Assembly (NCBI RefSeq): GCF_011064845.1
Contig: NZ_CP049015.1
Coordinates: forward strand, 868,001 to 932,000
Direction: 5' to 3'
DNA: 64,000 bases
Source of the DNA: Citrobacter freundii ATCC 8090 = MTCC 1658 = NBRC 12681
Lineage (GTDB): Bacteria > Pseudomonadota > Gammaproteobacteria > Enterobacterales > Enterobacteriaceae
The position numbers and the translations under genes were made by a program. Of the stretch, positions 29,539-39,719 are shown one piece after another (position 1 is the first letter of the stretch; each line of letters opens with the position of its first letter). The notes under the pieces were generated by a model. The model did not search any database. It had not been told where the DNA came from and worked only from the letters and a program-made list of their open reading frames with translations.

Positions 29539-30540
29539 ATGAGTAAAAGGAACATAAACATTTTCAGGGCTATGTTGATCATATTGATTTTAGCTGGATC
29601 TGCGGCACCTGTTTATGCCGCCACATGTACCGGAAATTACCCGGAAAATGGCGCAATGACCTTTCAGCTACCGGCAAGCATCACTGTGGAGCCTGACGTA
29701 TCAGTTGGTACGGTTATTTATGAGGGAAGCATTGAGAGCGGCCAAATCGATATGGATTGCCAGGATACTGGCAACAAATACAAAGGTTACGCAGTGTTAA
29801 CGGATGCCGATGCCCGCAATGGAGTGCTGGAAGGCGTTTATCAGACTAGCGTTCCAGGTATAGGTATCCGCATGGCTGAAGCGGAAGAACGAACACCTAC
29901 CTTTACCTCTGAGGATATCGTCACACCCATGCATTTTTATAGCTATGGAGCAAGCGGATGGAACAGTATTCATACAAAGTACCATGCGTCAATGCAGTTG
30001 GTTGTGACGGGCGACGTCGAGGATGGTTATCTTGATACCTCCCGGCTGACAGCGCAAGAGAAGTGGGGTAATGATGTGATAGCTCAGATATTGGTATCTC
30101 CCACCAGCATTCATATCCAGACTAATACCTGTAACCTGGAGGATAAAAATATCTACGTGCCGCTGAAGACGATTAATGTCGATAACTTTGACAGTCAATT
30201 TTCAGAAGTACTCACCGATAACAGTTTCAAAATCGAGATTTCTGATTGTCGGGCAGGTACCCAAATCGATTATAAGTTCAACAGTGCTGGTTCGACAGGT
30301 GTTACGGATGGCAATATTTTGGCTATCGCCAGTGGAGACAGCTCTGCCAGCGGTGTCGGTATCCAGATTCTGGACACGAACAATAATGTGCTGAGTTTTG
30401 ATCAAACCTATACCGCTGTGAGCAGCACCAGCGCTAACGAAGTGGTAGAAATTCCGCTGAAGGCACGCTATGCCAAAACCGGCAATGTCAAAGCCGGGAA
30501 AGTGGACGCCGTCGCGACTTTTGAGGTCTTTTACCGCTAA
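29539..30540 (+). CDS. Putative two-domain fimbrial tip adhesin
   Basis: A 333-residue exported protein (signal peptide ending VYA, then ATCTGNYP). The C-terminal part, from about CNLEDKNIYVPL to the end AVATFEVFYR, is a pilin domain with its own cysteine pair. The N-terminal part of about 160 residues, with cysteines in ATCTG and MDCQD, looks like a lectin-type adhesin domain but I do not recognise its receptor class. Being last in a pilin-chaperone-usher operon supports a tip adhesin. The ATG at 29539 is preferred; a TTG three codons earlier is possible. Confidence 0.82.
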   Translation: MSKRNINIFRAMLIILILAGSAAPVYAATCTGNYPENGAMTFQLPASITVEPDVSVGTVIYEGSIESGQIDMDCQDTGNKYKGYAVLTDADARNGVLEGVYQTSVPGIGIRMAEAEERTPTFTSEDIVTPMHFYSYGASGWNSIHTKYHASMQLVVTGDVEDGYLDTSRLTAQEKWGNDVIAQILVSPTSIHIQTNTCNLEDKNIYVPLKTINVDNFDSQFSEVLTDNSFKIEISDCRAGTQIDYKFNSAGSTGVTDGNILAIASGDSSASGVGIQILDTNNNVLSFDQTYTAVSSTSANEVVEIPLKARYAKTGNVKAGKVDAVATFEVFYR

Positions 30541-30549
30541 CGCCTTGCG

Positions 30550-30565
30550 ACCCGCTGCGGCGGGT
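30550..30565 (+). terminator. Hairpin after the fimbrial operon
   Basis: ACCCGC-TGCG-GCGGGT starts nine bases after the adhesin stop codon. The following T-run is short, so termination efficiency is uncertain. Confidence 0.5.
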
Positions 30566-30699
30566 TGTCAGCGCTCTAACATTCCAGCCTAATTTATTAA
30601 CCCTTTCTTTTCATCTGGTTATTTCTTAACCCCTCAGTTTTAGTAGGGGCGCGTATTGCTTGCTATCTCGCCAGAGTTTCGAATATTATGCTGCCGTTA

Positions 30700-30729
30700 T
30701 AATAATAATTCTCGTTTACGTTATCATTC
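30700..30729 (+). promoter_or_regulatory. Fur-box region upstream of fhuA
   Basis: TAATAATAATTCTCGTTTAC followed by GTTATCATTC carries overlapping GATAAT-like hexamers typical of Fur operators and closely resembles the E. coli fhuA Fur site. Iron-repressed expression of fhuACDB is expected. Confidence 0.75.
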
Positions 30730-30750
30730 ACTTTCATCAGAGAAATACCA

Positions 30751-32940
30751 ATGGCGCGTCTTAAAACTGCTCAGCCAAGTTCATCACTGCGTAAAATCGC
30801 AGTAGTGGTAGCCACAGCGGTTAGCGGCATGTCTGTCTATGCACAGGCGGCGGTTGACCCGAAAGAAGAAACCATCACCGTAACTGCAGCTCCTGCTCCG
30901 CAGGAAAGCGCATGGGGGCCAGCTCCGACCATTGCTGCTAAGCGTTCCGCTACTGCGACCAAGACTGATACGCCTATAGAAAAGACACCACAGTCTGTTT
31001 CGGTAGTGACCAACGAAGAGATGCAAATGCATCAATTCCAGTCGGTGAAAGAGGCTCTGGGATATACGCCTGGTGTGACTGTTAACAGTCGTGGCGCATC
31101 TAACACCTATGATTTTGTGATTATCCGTGGTTTCTCTTCCGTCGGCCTGAGCCAGAATAACTATCTGGATGGACTGAAATTGCAGGGTAACTTCTATAAC
31201 GATGCGGTTATTGATCCCTACATGCTTGAACGTGTTGAGTTGATGCGTGGCCCAACGTCTGTACTCTATGGTAAGAGCAATCCTGGCGGCATCATCTCTA
31301 TGGTCAGCAAGCGCCCGACCACAGAGCCGTTAAAAGAAATTCAGTTCAAAATGGGGTCGGACAATTTGTTCCAGACCGGTTTTGATTTTAGTGATGCGCT
31401 GGATGACAACGGGGAATTTTCCTACCGTTTAACCGGGCTGGCGCGCTCAACAAATGAGCAGCAGCAGGGTTCTGAATCACAGCGTTATACGATCGCGCCT
31501 TCCTTCTCATGGCGTCCTGATGACAAAACCAACTTTACGTTCCTGTCCTATTTCCAGAACGAACCGGAAACAGGTTACTACGGTTGGTTACCAAAAGAAG
31601 GCACCGTTGAACCGCTGCCAAACGGCAAGCGTTTGCCGACCGATTTCAATGAAGGTGCCTCAAACAATACTTATTCCCGCAATCAGAAAATGGTGGGATA
31701 CAGCTTTGAGCATGGCTTTAACGATACATTTACCGTTCGCCAGAACCTGCGCTTTACTGAAATGAAGACGTCGCAGCAGAGTGTATACGGCACCGGGATC
31801 GCTTCCGATGGCCATACATTGAACCGTGGAACGGTCGTGGATGATGAGCGCCTGCAAAACTTTAGCGTCGATACGCAACTGGAAAGCAAATTTGCTACCG
31901 GTGCTGTGGAACATACTTTGTTAACTGGTGTTGATTTCATGCGCATGCGTAATGATATCAATGCTGCGTTTGGTAGTGCGCCACCCATTGATCTTAACGG
32001 CAACTATGACCCTGAGTATTTTGCATTTGGTGATACCGAACCGTATCAGATGAATGAAACCAAACAGACTGGTATCTACGTTCAGGATCAGGCTGAGTGG
32101 AATAAGTGGGTGTTTACCGTCGGCGGTCGCTACGACTGGTCTCAGCAAGCTACAACAATACGCCAGAACTCTTATACGCCAACGGAAGGATATATTGAGC
32201 GTAATGATCACCAGTTCACCTGGCGTGGTGGTGTAAACTACCTGTTTGATAATGGGATTACGCCGTATATCAGCTACAGTCAGTCGTTTGAACCGAGTTC
32301 ATTTGACTTGTGGAGCGTGCCACGCGTTTCCTATGAGCCGTCCAAAGGCGAGCAGTATGAAGCCGGGATTAAGTATGTACCGAAAGATCTGCCGATTGTC
32401 GTCACCGGTGCGGTTTATCAGTTGACGAAAACCAATAATCTGACTGCTGATCCAACGAATCCACTGGCTCAGGTTCCTGCCGGTGAAATCCGTGCTCGTG
32501 GTGTTGAACTGGAAGCTAAAGCGGCGCTTACCGCGAATATCAACATGACTGCGTCTTATACCTATACCGATGCGGAATACACGAAAGACACCAATCTTAA
32601 GGGAAATACACCTGAGCAGGTGCCAGAACAAATGGCTTCTCTGTGGGGTGATTACACCTTCTATGAAGGTCCGTTATCTGGCCTGACGCTGGGTACCGGT
32701 GGGCGCTTTATTGGTTCAAGCTATGGCGATCCAGCAAATACCTTTAAGGTGGGTAGCGCAGCAGTCATGGATGCTGTTGTAAAATACGATTTAGCGCGTT
32801 TCGGTATGGCTGGCTCCAGTATTGCGGTTAACGTTAATAACTTGCTTGATCGTGAATACGTCGCCAGCTGCTTCCAGACCTATGGCTGCTTCTGGGGCGC
32901 AGAACGTCAGGTCGTTGCAACCGCAACCTTCCGTTTCTAA
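30751..32940 (+). CDS. fhuA: Ferrichrome outer-membrane receptor FhuA
   Basis: A TonB-dependent transporter for ferrichrome and, in relatives, a receptor for phages T1, T5 and phi80, colicin M and microcin J25. Signal peptide, TonB box ETITVTAAP (residues 40-48), plug domain and a 22-strand barrel ending in TATFRF are present. The protein is 729 residues against 747 in E. coli. The main difference is surface loop 4 (about residues 345-363), which is roughly 17 residues shorter and lacks the two cysteines of E. coli. The frame is intact throughout, so this is a variant and not a pseudogene. Confidence 0.96.
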   Translation: MARLKTAQPSSSLRKIAVVVATAVSGMSVYAQAAVDPKEETITVTAAPAPQESAWGPAPTIAAKRSATATKTDTPIEKTPQSVSVVTNEEMQMHQFQSVKEALGYTPGVTVNSRGASNTYDFVIIRGFSSVGLSQNNYLDGLKLQGNFYNDAVIDPYMLERVELMRGPTSVLYGKSNPGGIISMVSKRPTTEPLKEIQFKMGSDNLFQTGFDFSDALDDNGEFSYRLTGLARSTNEQQQGSESQRYTIAPSFSWRPDDKTNFTFLSYFQNEPETGYYGWLPKEGTVEPLPNGKRLPTDFNEGASNNTYSRNQKMVGYSFEHGFNDTFTVRQNLRFTEMKTSQQSVYGTGIASDGHTLNRGTVVDDERLQNFSVDTQLESKFATGAVEHTLLTGVDFMRMRNDINAAFGSAPPIDLNGNYDPEYFAFGDTEPYQMNETKQTGIYVQDQAEWNKWVFTVGGRYDWSQQATTIRQNSYTPTEGYIERNDHQFTWRGGVNYLFDNGITPYISYSQSFEPSSFDLWSVPRVSYEPSKGEQYEAGIKYVPKDLPIVVTGAVYQLTKTNNLTADPTNPLAQVPAGEIRARGVELEAKAALTANINMTASYTYTDAEYTKDTNLKGNTPEQVPEQMASLWGDYTFYEGPLSGLTLGTGGRFIGSSYGDPANTFKVGSAAVMDAVVKYDLARFGMAGSSIAVNVNNLLDREYVASCFQTYGCFWGAERQVVATATFRF

Positions 32941-32948
32941 TTTCTATT

Positions 32949-32972
32949 GGGCACGCTTTGCGTGCCCGTTTT
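32949..32972 (+). terminator. fhuA-fhuC intergenic hairpin
   Basis: GGGCACGC-TTT-GCGTGCCC followed by GTTTT lies 9 bases after the fhuA stop. It probably acts as a partial terminator that sets more receptor than permease. Confidence 0.75.
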
Positions 32973-32986
32973 ACAAGTTGGCTGCT

Positions 32987-33784
32987 ATGCAGGAAAACAG
33001 ATCCCATCCCGACACTACTTTTGCGTTGCGTAATGTCTCCTTTCGTGTGCCTGGCCGCACGCTTTTGCATCCTCTCTCATTAACTTTTCCTGTGGGTAAA
33101 GTGACCGGCCTTATCGGCCACAACGGTTCCGGAAAATCGACGTTATTGAAAATGCTGGGACGTCATCAGCCGCCGTCAGAAGGTGAAATCCTGCTCGACG
33201 AACAGCCGCTGGAGAACTGGAGCAGTAAAGCGTTTGCCCGCAAGGTCGCCTATCTGCCGCAGCAGTTGCCGCAGGCCGAAGGGATGACTGTGTGCGAACT
33301 GGTGGCGATTGGCCGCTATCCGTGGCACGGAGCGCTGGGACGTTTTGGCGTTGCCGACAGAGAGAAAGTAGAAGAGGCGATTTCGCTGGTTGGCTTAAAA
33401 CCGCTGGCGCACCGTTTGGTTGATAGTCTGTCCGGCGGAGAACGCCAGCGCGCGTGGATTGCCATGCTGGTAGCGCAGGACAGCCGCTGTCTGCTGCTTG
33501 ATGAACCGACTTCCGCGCTGGATATCGCTCATCAGGTTGACGTACTGGCACTGGTGCATCGCTTAAGTCAGCAGCGCGGGCTGACGGTGATTGCGGTGCT
33601 GCATGATATCAACATGGCGGCCCGCTACTGTGATTACTTAGTTGCGCTGCGCGGTGGTGAAATGATTGCACAAGGGACGCCTGCTGAACTGATGCGCAGT
33701 GAAACTCTGGAACAGATTTACGGTATCCCGATGGGCATTTTGCCGCATCCGGCCGGTGCCGCACCCGTGAGTTTTGTCTATTAA
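32987..33784 (+). CDS. fhuC: Ferrichrome ABC transporter ATPase FhuC
   Basis: The 265-residue ATPase that powers uptake of hydroxamate siderophores with FhuB and FhuD. Walker A GHNGSGKST, signature LSGGERQR and Walker B CLLLDEPT are seen. The start at 32987 (MQENRSHPDTTF) matches E. coli; a longer frame running back into fhuA is not used. The stop codon overlaps the fhuD start by one base. Confidence 0.96.
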   Translation: MQENRSHPDTTFALRNVSFRVPGRTLLHPLSLTFPVGKVTGLIGHNGSGKSTLLKMLGRHQPPSEGEILLDEQPLENWSSKAFARKVAYLPQQLPQAEGMTVCELVAIGRYPWHGALGRFGVADREKVEEAISLVGLKPLAHRLVDSLSGGERQRAWIAMLVAQDSRCLLLDEPTSALDIAHQVDVLALVHRLSQQRGLTVIAVLHDINMAARYCDYLVALRGGEMIAQGTPAELMRSETLEQIYGIPMGILPHPAGAAPVSFVY

Positions 33785-34674
33785 TGATTGAATTACATCA
33801 TATTACCCGTCGGCGGCTGCTTGCGGCGATGGCGCTGTCGCCGCTGCTGTGGCGGATGAATACGGCACACGCTGCGGCGGTTGATACGCAGCGCATTGTG
33901 GCGCTGGAATGGCTACCGGTAGAGCTATTGCTGGCGCTGGGTATTACGCCGTATGGCATTGCCGATATCCCTAACTACAAGCTGTGGGTCAGTGAGCCCC
34001 CGTTGCCGGATTCTGTGATTGATGTCGGGCTACGTACGGAGCCCAATCTCGAACTGTTGACCGAAATGAAACCCTCGTTTTTGCTGTGGTCGGCAGGCTA
34101 TGGTCCTTCCCCTGAAAAGCTGGCGCGGATTGCGCCTGGCCGGGGATTTAACTTCAGTGACGGTAAAAAGCCGCTGGCCGTTGCGCGACAATCGCTGCAG
34201 GAAATGGCGCAATTGTTCAATCTGCAAGCCTCTGCTGAACGCCATCTGACCGAGTACGATCGTTTTATCGCCAGCCTGAAACCGCGCTTCATTCAACGCG
34301 GCGCACGCCCTGTACTTCTCACTTCCTTGCTTGATTCGCGACATATGCTGGTGTTTGGACCAAACAGCCTGTTTCAGGACGTGCTGGATGATTATGGGAT
34401 CCCCAACGCCTGGCAGGGCGAGACAAACTTTTGGGGCAGCACTGCCGTGAGTATTGACCGTCTGGCTGCTTATAAGGATGTCGATGTGCTGTGTTTTGAT
34501 CACGGCAACGATAAAGAGATGGCTGCGCTAATGTCTACGCCGTTGTGGCAGGCGATGCCGTTTGTCCGCAGCGGACGTTTTCAGCGTGTGCCTGCCGTCT
34601 GGTTCTATGGCGCCACGCTCTCGGCGATGCATTTTGCCCGCATTCTGGATAATGCGCTGGGAGGCAAAGCGTGA
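33784..34674 (+). CDS. fhuD: Ferrichrome periplasmic binding protein FhuD
   Basis: A 296-residue class III binding protein that delivers Fe-hydroxamates to FhuB. The N-terminus ITRRRLLAAMALSP resembles a Tat signal peptide with a twin arginine, cleavage probably after AHA. It is co-translated with fhuC (TAATG) and fhuB (GTGA overlap). The ligand-contacting Trp and Arg region VIDVGLRTEPNLE is conserved. Confidence 0.95.
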   Translation: MIELHHITRRRLLAAMALSPLLWRMNTAHAAAVDTQRIVALEWLPVELLLALGITPYGIADIPNYKLWVSEPPLPDSVIDVGLRTEPNLELLTEMKPSFLLWSAGYGPSPEKLARIAPGRGFNFSDGKKPLAVARQSLQEMAQLFNLQASAERHLTEYDRFIASLKPRFIQRGARPVLLTSLLDSRHMLVFGPNSLFQDVLDDYGIPNAWQGETNFWGSTAVSIDRLAAYKDVDVLCFDHGNDKEMAALMSTPLWQAMPFVRSGRFQRVPAVWFYGATLSAMHFARILDNALGGKA

Positions 34675-36653
34675 GTAAACGAATTGCGCTATTCCCGACC
34701 CTTCTTCTGGCGGTTCTGTTTGTCGCTGCCTGTTGGCTGACCTGGGTAAACTTCTCTGTTGCACTACCGCGCAGTCAGTGGCAACAGGCTATCTGGTCAC
34801 CGGATATCAATGCTATTGAGCAGATGGTTTTCCACTACAGTCTGCTGCCGAGGCTGGCGATTTCACTGTTGGTCGGTGCCGGGCTGGGGCTGGTCGGTGT
34901 CTTGTTTCAGCAGGTGCTGCGTAACCCACTGGCAGAACCCACTACGTTAGGTGTCGCAACCGGGGCGCAGTTGGGCATTACGGTTACCACGCTGTGGGCT
35001 ATTCCCGGTGCGCTGACCACGCAATTTGCGGCGCTGGCGGGAGCATGTGTTGTTGGGGCACTGGTGTTTGGCGTTGCCTGGGGCAAACGTCTTTCTCCGG
35101 TGACGTTAATCCTTGCCGGGCTGGTGGTCAGCCTGTACTGCGGGGCAGTTAACCAGTTGATGGTTATCTTCCATCACGATCAACTGCAAAGCATGTTTTT
35201 ATGGAGCAGCGGTACGCTAACGCAGACCGACTGGAGCGGCGTACAGCGTCTGTGGCCGCAACTGCTGGGCGGTGTGATGCTGACGCTGTTGTTATTACGC
35301 CCAATGACGCTGATGGGACTGGATGACGGTGTGGCGCGTAACCTCGGTCTGGCGCTATCGCTGGCACGTCTGGCGGCGTTATCGCTGGCCATTGTTATCA
35401 GCGCTTTACTGGTTAACGCGGTTGGGATTATCGGCTTTATTGGCCTGTTTGCACCGCTGCTGGCGAAAATGCTCGGCGCGCGTCGTCTGCTGGCGCGTCT
35501 GATGTTGGCCCCGCTGATTGGTGCGTTGATCCTCTGGCTCTCCGACCAAATCATTCTGTGGCTGACCCGCGTATGGATGGAAGTTTCCACTGGTTCGGTG
35601 ACGGCGCTGATTGGCGCGCCATTGCTGCTGTGGCTGTTGCCGCGCCTTAGAAGTATGAGCGCGCCGGATATGAATGCCAGTAACCGCATCGCTGCTGAGC
35701 GCCAGAATGTACTGATGTTTGCCCTGGCGGGAGGGGCGATATTGCTGCTTACCGTTATTGTGGCGCTCGCGTTTGGCCGCGATGCGCACGGCTGGACATG
35801 GGCCAGCGGCGCGATGCTGGATGAGCTCATGCCCTGGCGCTGGCCGCGTGTTCTGGCAGCGCTGATTGCCGGGGTAATGTTAGCGGTAGCTGGCTGTATT
35901 ATTCAGCGTCTGACCGGAAATCCAATGGCCAGTCCGGAAGTATTAGGAATTAGCTCCGGGGCGGCATTTGGCGTGGTGCTAATGTTATTTCTGGTCCCCG
36001 GCAATGCCTTTGGCTGGCTGCTGCCGGCCGGGAGCCTCGGTGCGGCAGCCACCTTGCTTATCATTATGATTGCCGCCGGGCGCGGGGGCTTTTCACCGCA
36101 CCGCATGTTGCTGGCAGGGATGGCGCTCAGCACGGCGTTTACAATGCTGCTGATGATGCTGCAGGCCAGCGGCGATCCGCGTATGGCGGGGGTGCTAACC
36201 TGGATCTCCGGCTCAACCTATAACGCGAGTGGCGAACAGGTGCTGCGCACCGGGATTGTAATGGTTATCCTGCTGGCGATGACGCCGTTGTGCCGCCGTT
36301 GGCTGACAATTTTACCGCTCGGCGGCGATACGGCGCGGGCTGTCGGTATGGCTATTACGCCATCACGCGTGGGATTACTGCTGCTGGCGGCAGGGCTGAC
36401 GGCGACAGCCACCATGACCATTGGACCGTTGAGCTTTGTCGGGCTGATGGCGCCGCATATTGCCCGGATGATGGGTTTTCGTCGGGCGATGCCGCATATG
36501 CTGATTTCAGCGCTGGCGGGTGGCGTGTTGCTGGTTTTTGCTGACTGGTGCGGCAGGATGGTGTTGTTTCCGTATCAGATCCCGGCGGGATTACTGTCGA
36601 CGTTTATTGGCGCGCCGTACTTTATCTATTTGTTGAGAAAGCAGAGCCGCTGA
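34671..36653 (+). CDS. fhuB: Ferrichrome ABC transporter permease FhuB
   Basis: A 660-residue double-length permease formed by two fused BtuC-like halves with about 20 membrane segments. Each half keeps the ATPase-contact region GxxxPH-like loop (VGLMAPHIAR in the second half; FIGLFAPLLAK in the first). It starts with GTG inside the fhuD stop codon (GTGA). It is the last gene of the fhuACDB operon; a REP pair follows. Confidence 0.95.
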   Translation: MSKRIALFPTLLLAVLFVAACWLTWVNFSVALPRSQWQQAIWSPDINAIEQMVFHYSLLPRLAISLLVGAGLGLVGVLFQQVLRNPLAEPTTLGVATGAQLGITVTTLWAIPGALTTQFAALAGACVVGALVFGVAWGKRLSPVTLILAGLVVSLYCGAVNQLMVIFHHDQLQSMFLWSSGTLTQTDWSGVQRLWPQLLGGVMLTLLLLRPMTLMGLDDGVARNLGLALSLARLAALSLAIVISALLVNAVGIIGFIGLFAPLLAKMLGARRLLARLMLAPLIGALILWLSDQIILWLTRVWMEVSTGSVTALIGAPLLLWLLPRLRSMSAPDMNASNRIAAERQNVLMFALAGGAILLLTVIVALAFGRDAHGWTWASGAMLDELMPWRWPRVLAALIAGVMLAVAGCIIQRLTGNPMASPEVLGISSGAAFGVVLMLFLVPGNAFGWLLPAGSLGAAATLLIIMIAAGRGGFSPHRMLLAGMALSTAFTMLLMMLQASGDPRMAGVLTWISGSTYNASGEQVLRTGIVMVILLAMTPLCRRWLTILPLGGDTARAVGMAITPSRVGLLLLAAGLTATATMTIGPLSFVGLMAPHIARMMGFRRAMPHMLISALAGGVLLVFADWCGRMVLFPYQIPAGLLSTFIGAPYFIYLLRKQSR

Positions 36654-36665
36654 GGCTGATTCTTT

Positions 36666-36747
36666 TCATGTAGGCCGGATAAGACGCTTTGCGTCGCCAT
36701 CCGGCAATAAAAAAGCCGGGTGGCGGCTTCGCCTTACCCGGCCTACG
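36666..36747. repeat. BIME between fhuB and hemL
   Basis: GTAGGCCGGATAAGACG with CGCCATCCGGCAAT, then CCGGGTGGCGGCTTCGCC with TTACCCGGCCTACG, form two REP arms between the convergent genes. In Salmonella the stf fimbrial operon is at this junction; here there is only the REP pair. Confidence 0.85.
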
Positions 36748-36767
36748 TTGCTTCTGGACGTTCTCCT

Positions 36768-38048
36768 TTACAGTTTCGCAAACACCCGGCGCGCGGCGTC
36801 GATGGTGTTATTGATATCTTCTTCACTGTGCGCCACGGACATAAAGCCTGCTTCGAACGCGGACGGCGCCAGATAAATTCCTTCATCCAGCATCATGTGG
36901 AAGAAACGCTTGAAGCGTTCAACGTCGCATGCCATCACATCCTGATAGCAGGTTACGGTTTCTGCATCAGTGAAGAAAATCCCGAACATCCCGCCTACAT
37001 GGTTAACTACCAGCGGAATATTCGCTTCTTCGGCAGCTTCCAGCAGACCTTCCGCCAGACGCGTCGTCAGTTCGTTCAGCGTTTCATGAATACCCGGCTG
37101 GGCGACTTCGGTCAGACAGGCATAACCTGCCGCCATCGCGATTGGGTTACCGGAAAGCGTCCCCGCCTGGTAAACCGGTCCAGTCGGCGCCAGTGCGTCC
37201 ATCACATCGCGACGCCCACCGAATGCGCCAACGGGCATTCCGCCACCGATGATTTTGCCAAGACAAGTCAGATCCGGCACGACGCCGTAATAATCCTGTG
37301 CACCGGCCAGCGCCACGCGGAAACCGGTCATCACTTCATCGATGATCAACAGCGCGCCAAACTCATCGCACAGTGCACGCAGGCCCGGCAGGAATTCCGG
37401 CAGCGGCGGGATGCAGTTCATGTTGCCTGCGACCGGCTCAACGATGATGCAGGCGATCTCCTGCGGATATTGTTCAAATGCCGCACGTACTGAAGCGAGA
37501 TCGTTATAGGTGCAGGTCAGGGTGTGTTTCGCGAAATCAGCCGGAACGCCCGGGGAGTTAGGCTGACCCAGCGTTAACGCTCCCGAACCCGCTTTGACCA
37601 GCAGACAGTCGGCATGACCGTGGTAGCAGCCTTCAAATTTGATGATCTTATCGCGACCGGTGAAACCGCGCGCCAGACGGATTGCGCTCATAGTCGCTTC
37701 CGTGCCGGAGTTCACCATGCGCACCATGTCCATGGTCGGCACGAGTTCAGTGACCAGCTCCGCCATTTTCACTTCCATTTCGGTCGGTGCGCCAAAGCTT
37801 AAACCGCGCTCCGCAGCTTCAATCACCGCATTACGGATTGCCGGGTGATTATGGCCCAGCACCATCGGTCCCCAGGAACCGACGTAGTCAACATAGGCTT
37901 TACCATCGACATCGTACAGATACGCGCCGTCGGCTTTTTCGATAAACAGCGGAGTACCACCCACGCCAGTAAAGGCGCGAACGGGGGAGTTAACGCCGCC
38001 AGGGATAAGTTCGCGTGCTGCGCTGTAGAGATTTTCAGACTTACTCAT
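36768..38048 (-). CDS. hemL: Glutamate-1-semialdehyde 2,1-aminomutase
   Basis: A PLP enzyme that forms 5-aminolevulinate, the C5-pathway precursor of haem. The 426-residue protein keeps the catalytic Lys265 in [17 protein letters not shown] and the PLP-contact segment [10 protein letters not shown]. It is divergent from clcA, as in E. coli. Confidence 0.97.
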   Translation of the reverse strand: MSKSENLYSAARELIPGGVNSPVRAFTGVGGTPLFIEKADGAYLYDVDGKAYVDYVGSWGPMVLGHNHPAIRNAVIEAAERGLSFGAPTEMEVKMAELVTELVPTMDMVRMVNSGTEATMSAIRLARGFTGRDKIIKFEGCYHGHADCLLVKAGSGALTLGQPNSPGVPADFAKHTLTCTYNDLASVRAAFEQYPQEIACIIVEPVAGNMNCIPPLPEFLPGLRALCDEFGALLIIDEVMTGFRVALAGAQDYYGVVPDLTCLGKIIGGGMPVGAFGGRRDVMDALAPTGPVYQAGTLSGNPIAMAAGYACLTEVAQPGIHETLNELTTRLAEGLLEAAEEANIPLVVNHVGGMFGIFFTDAETVTCYQDVMACDVERFKRFFHMMLDEGIYLAPSAFEAGFMSVAHSEEDINNTIDAARRVFAKL

Positions 38049-38216
38049 GGATGGGGTCCTGGTTCGTAGAAAAAGTAAATGCCCGCTATTCTAGTTATTC
38101 AGAGAAGGTTATGAAAGTTTTACGCATTTGAAACAATACGATTTGCAGGGGATTTTCGTGAAATGTGCGAGTAGAATGCCGATTCCGTATTTGTATTACC
38201 AATTAATGATCATCTG

Positions 38217-39638
38217 ATGAAGACAGACACTCCCTCTTTTGAAGCACAACAAATTGTGCGTTTACGCCGCAGGGATCAAATCCGTCGACTCCTGGAACGA
38301 GACAAAACGCCGTTGGCGATCCTGTTGATGGCTGCCGTAGTGGGTACAGTGACAGGGCTTGTTGGCGTGGCATTTGAGAAAGCGGTGACCTGGGTGCAGA
38401 ATCAGCGCATTGGCGCGCTGGCTCAGGTTGCGGACCATGCCATTCTGCTGTGGCCGCTGGCATTTATTCTCTCTGCGTTGCTGGCGATGGTTGGCTACTT
38501 TCTGGTGCGTAAATTTGCGCCGGAAGCCGGTGGTTCGGGGATCCCAGAGATTGAAGGCGCGCTGGAAGAGCTGCGGCCTGTGCGCTGGTGGCGCGTACTG
38601 CCGGTGAAATTTTTCGGCGGTATGGGCACGCTGGGTGCCGGTATGGTGCTCGGGCGAGAAGGACCGACCGTGCAGATCGGTGGTAACCTCGGGCGCATGG
38701 TGCTGGATATTTTCCGCATGCGTAGCGCAGAAGCGCGACATACCTTATTGGCTACCGGTGCGGCAGCGGGCCTTTCGGCGGCGTTTAACGCCCCTCTGGC
38801 GGGGATCCTGTTCATTATTGAAGAGATGCGCCCGCAGTTTCGCTATAACCTTGTCTCGATCAAAGCCGTGTTTACCGGCGTCATCATGTCGAGCATTGTG
38901 TTTCGTGTTTTCAACGGCGAGGCACCGCTTATTGAAGTTGGGAAGCTCTCCAATGCGCCGGTGAACACGCTGTGGTTGTATATGGTCCTGGGGATTATTT
39001 TTGGCTGTGTCGGGCCATTTTTCAACACTATGGTGTTGCGGACTCAGGATATGTTCCAGCGTTTCCATGGCGGCGATCTCAAAAAATGGGTGCTGATGGG
39101 CGGTGCGATCGGCGGTCTGTGCGGGATTCTTGGCTTAATTACACCTGAAGCGGCTGGAGGCGGGTTTAACCTGATACCTATCGCTGCGGCAGGGAATTTC
39201 AGCGTTGGTTTACTGCTGTTTATCTTTATTGCCCGCGTCATTACCACGCTGCTGTGCTTCTCGTCCGGCGCGCCCGGCGGGATATTTGCCCCGATGCTGG
39301 CATTAGGCACGTTGCTTGGCACCGCGTTCGGTATGGCGGCAGCGGCCTCTTTTCCGCATTATCATCTGGAGGCCGGGACCTTCGCCATCGCCGGAATGGG
39401 AGCATTGTTGGCGGCGTCGGTAAGAGCGCCGCTCACCGGTATTGTGCTGGTGCTGGAGATGACCGATAACTATCAGCTCATTTTGCCAATGATTATTACC
39501 TGTCTTGGCGCAACACTATTAGCCCAATTTATGGGCGGAAAGCCGCTATACTCGACTATCCTTGCCCGTACGCTGGCAAAACAGGAAGCGGAGCAGGCGG
39601 CTAAAAGCCAGGGTACAGCCGCTGGCGAGAATACTTGA
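38217..39638 (+). CDS. clcA: H+/Cl- exchange transporter ClcA
   Basis: A homodimeric inner-membrane 2Cl-/H+ antiporter used in extreme acid resistance. The 473-residue length equals E. coli ClC-ec1. The selectivity motifs GSGIP (106-110) and GREGP (146-150, gating Glu148) are present, as is the GxFxP-type GGIFAP segment. The start codon sits directly after a TGATCATCTG stretch with no strong ribosome-binding site. Confidence 0.96.
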   Translation: MKTDTPSFEAQQIVRLRRRDQIRRLLERDKTPLAILLMAAVVGTVTGLVGVAFEKAVTWVQNQRIGALAQVADHAILLWPLAFILSALLAMVGYFLVRKFAPEAGGSGIPEIEGALEELRPVRWWRVLPVKFFGGMGTLGAGMVLGREGPTVQIGGNLGRMVLDIFRMRSAEARHTLLATGAAAGLSAAFNAPLAGILFIIEEMRPQFRYNLVSIKAVFTGVIMSSIVFRVFNGEAPLIEVGKLSNAPVNTLWLYMVLGIIFGCVGPFFNTMVLRTQDMFQRFHGGDLKKWVLMGGAIGGLCGILGLITPEAAGGGFNLIPIAAAGNFSVGLLLFIFIARVITTLLCFSSGAPGGIFAPMLALGTLLGTAFGMAAAASFPHYHLEAGTFAIAGMGALLAASVRAPLTGIVLVLEMTDNYQLILPMIITCLGATLLAQFMGGKPLYSTILARTLAKQEAEQAAKSQGTAAGENT

Positions 39639-39719
39639 ACGAAATACCAGGGTATTAGATAATGGCCTTAACCATTGGGTTATAATTTGCCCAATTGCCA
39701 ATGTCGTTTGGAGCAAAAT

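Noticed and set aside
30751..32940. fhuA as a truncated or damaged gene because it is 18 residues short
   Set aside because: The frame is continuous, signal peptide, TonB box and final barrel strand are present, and the shortening is explained mainly by loop 4.
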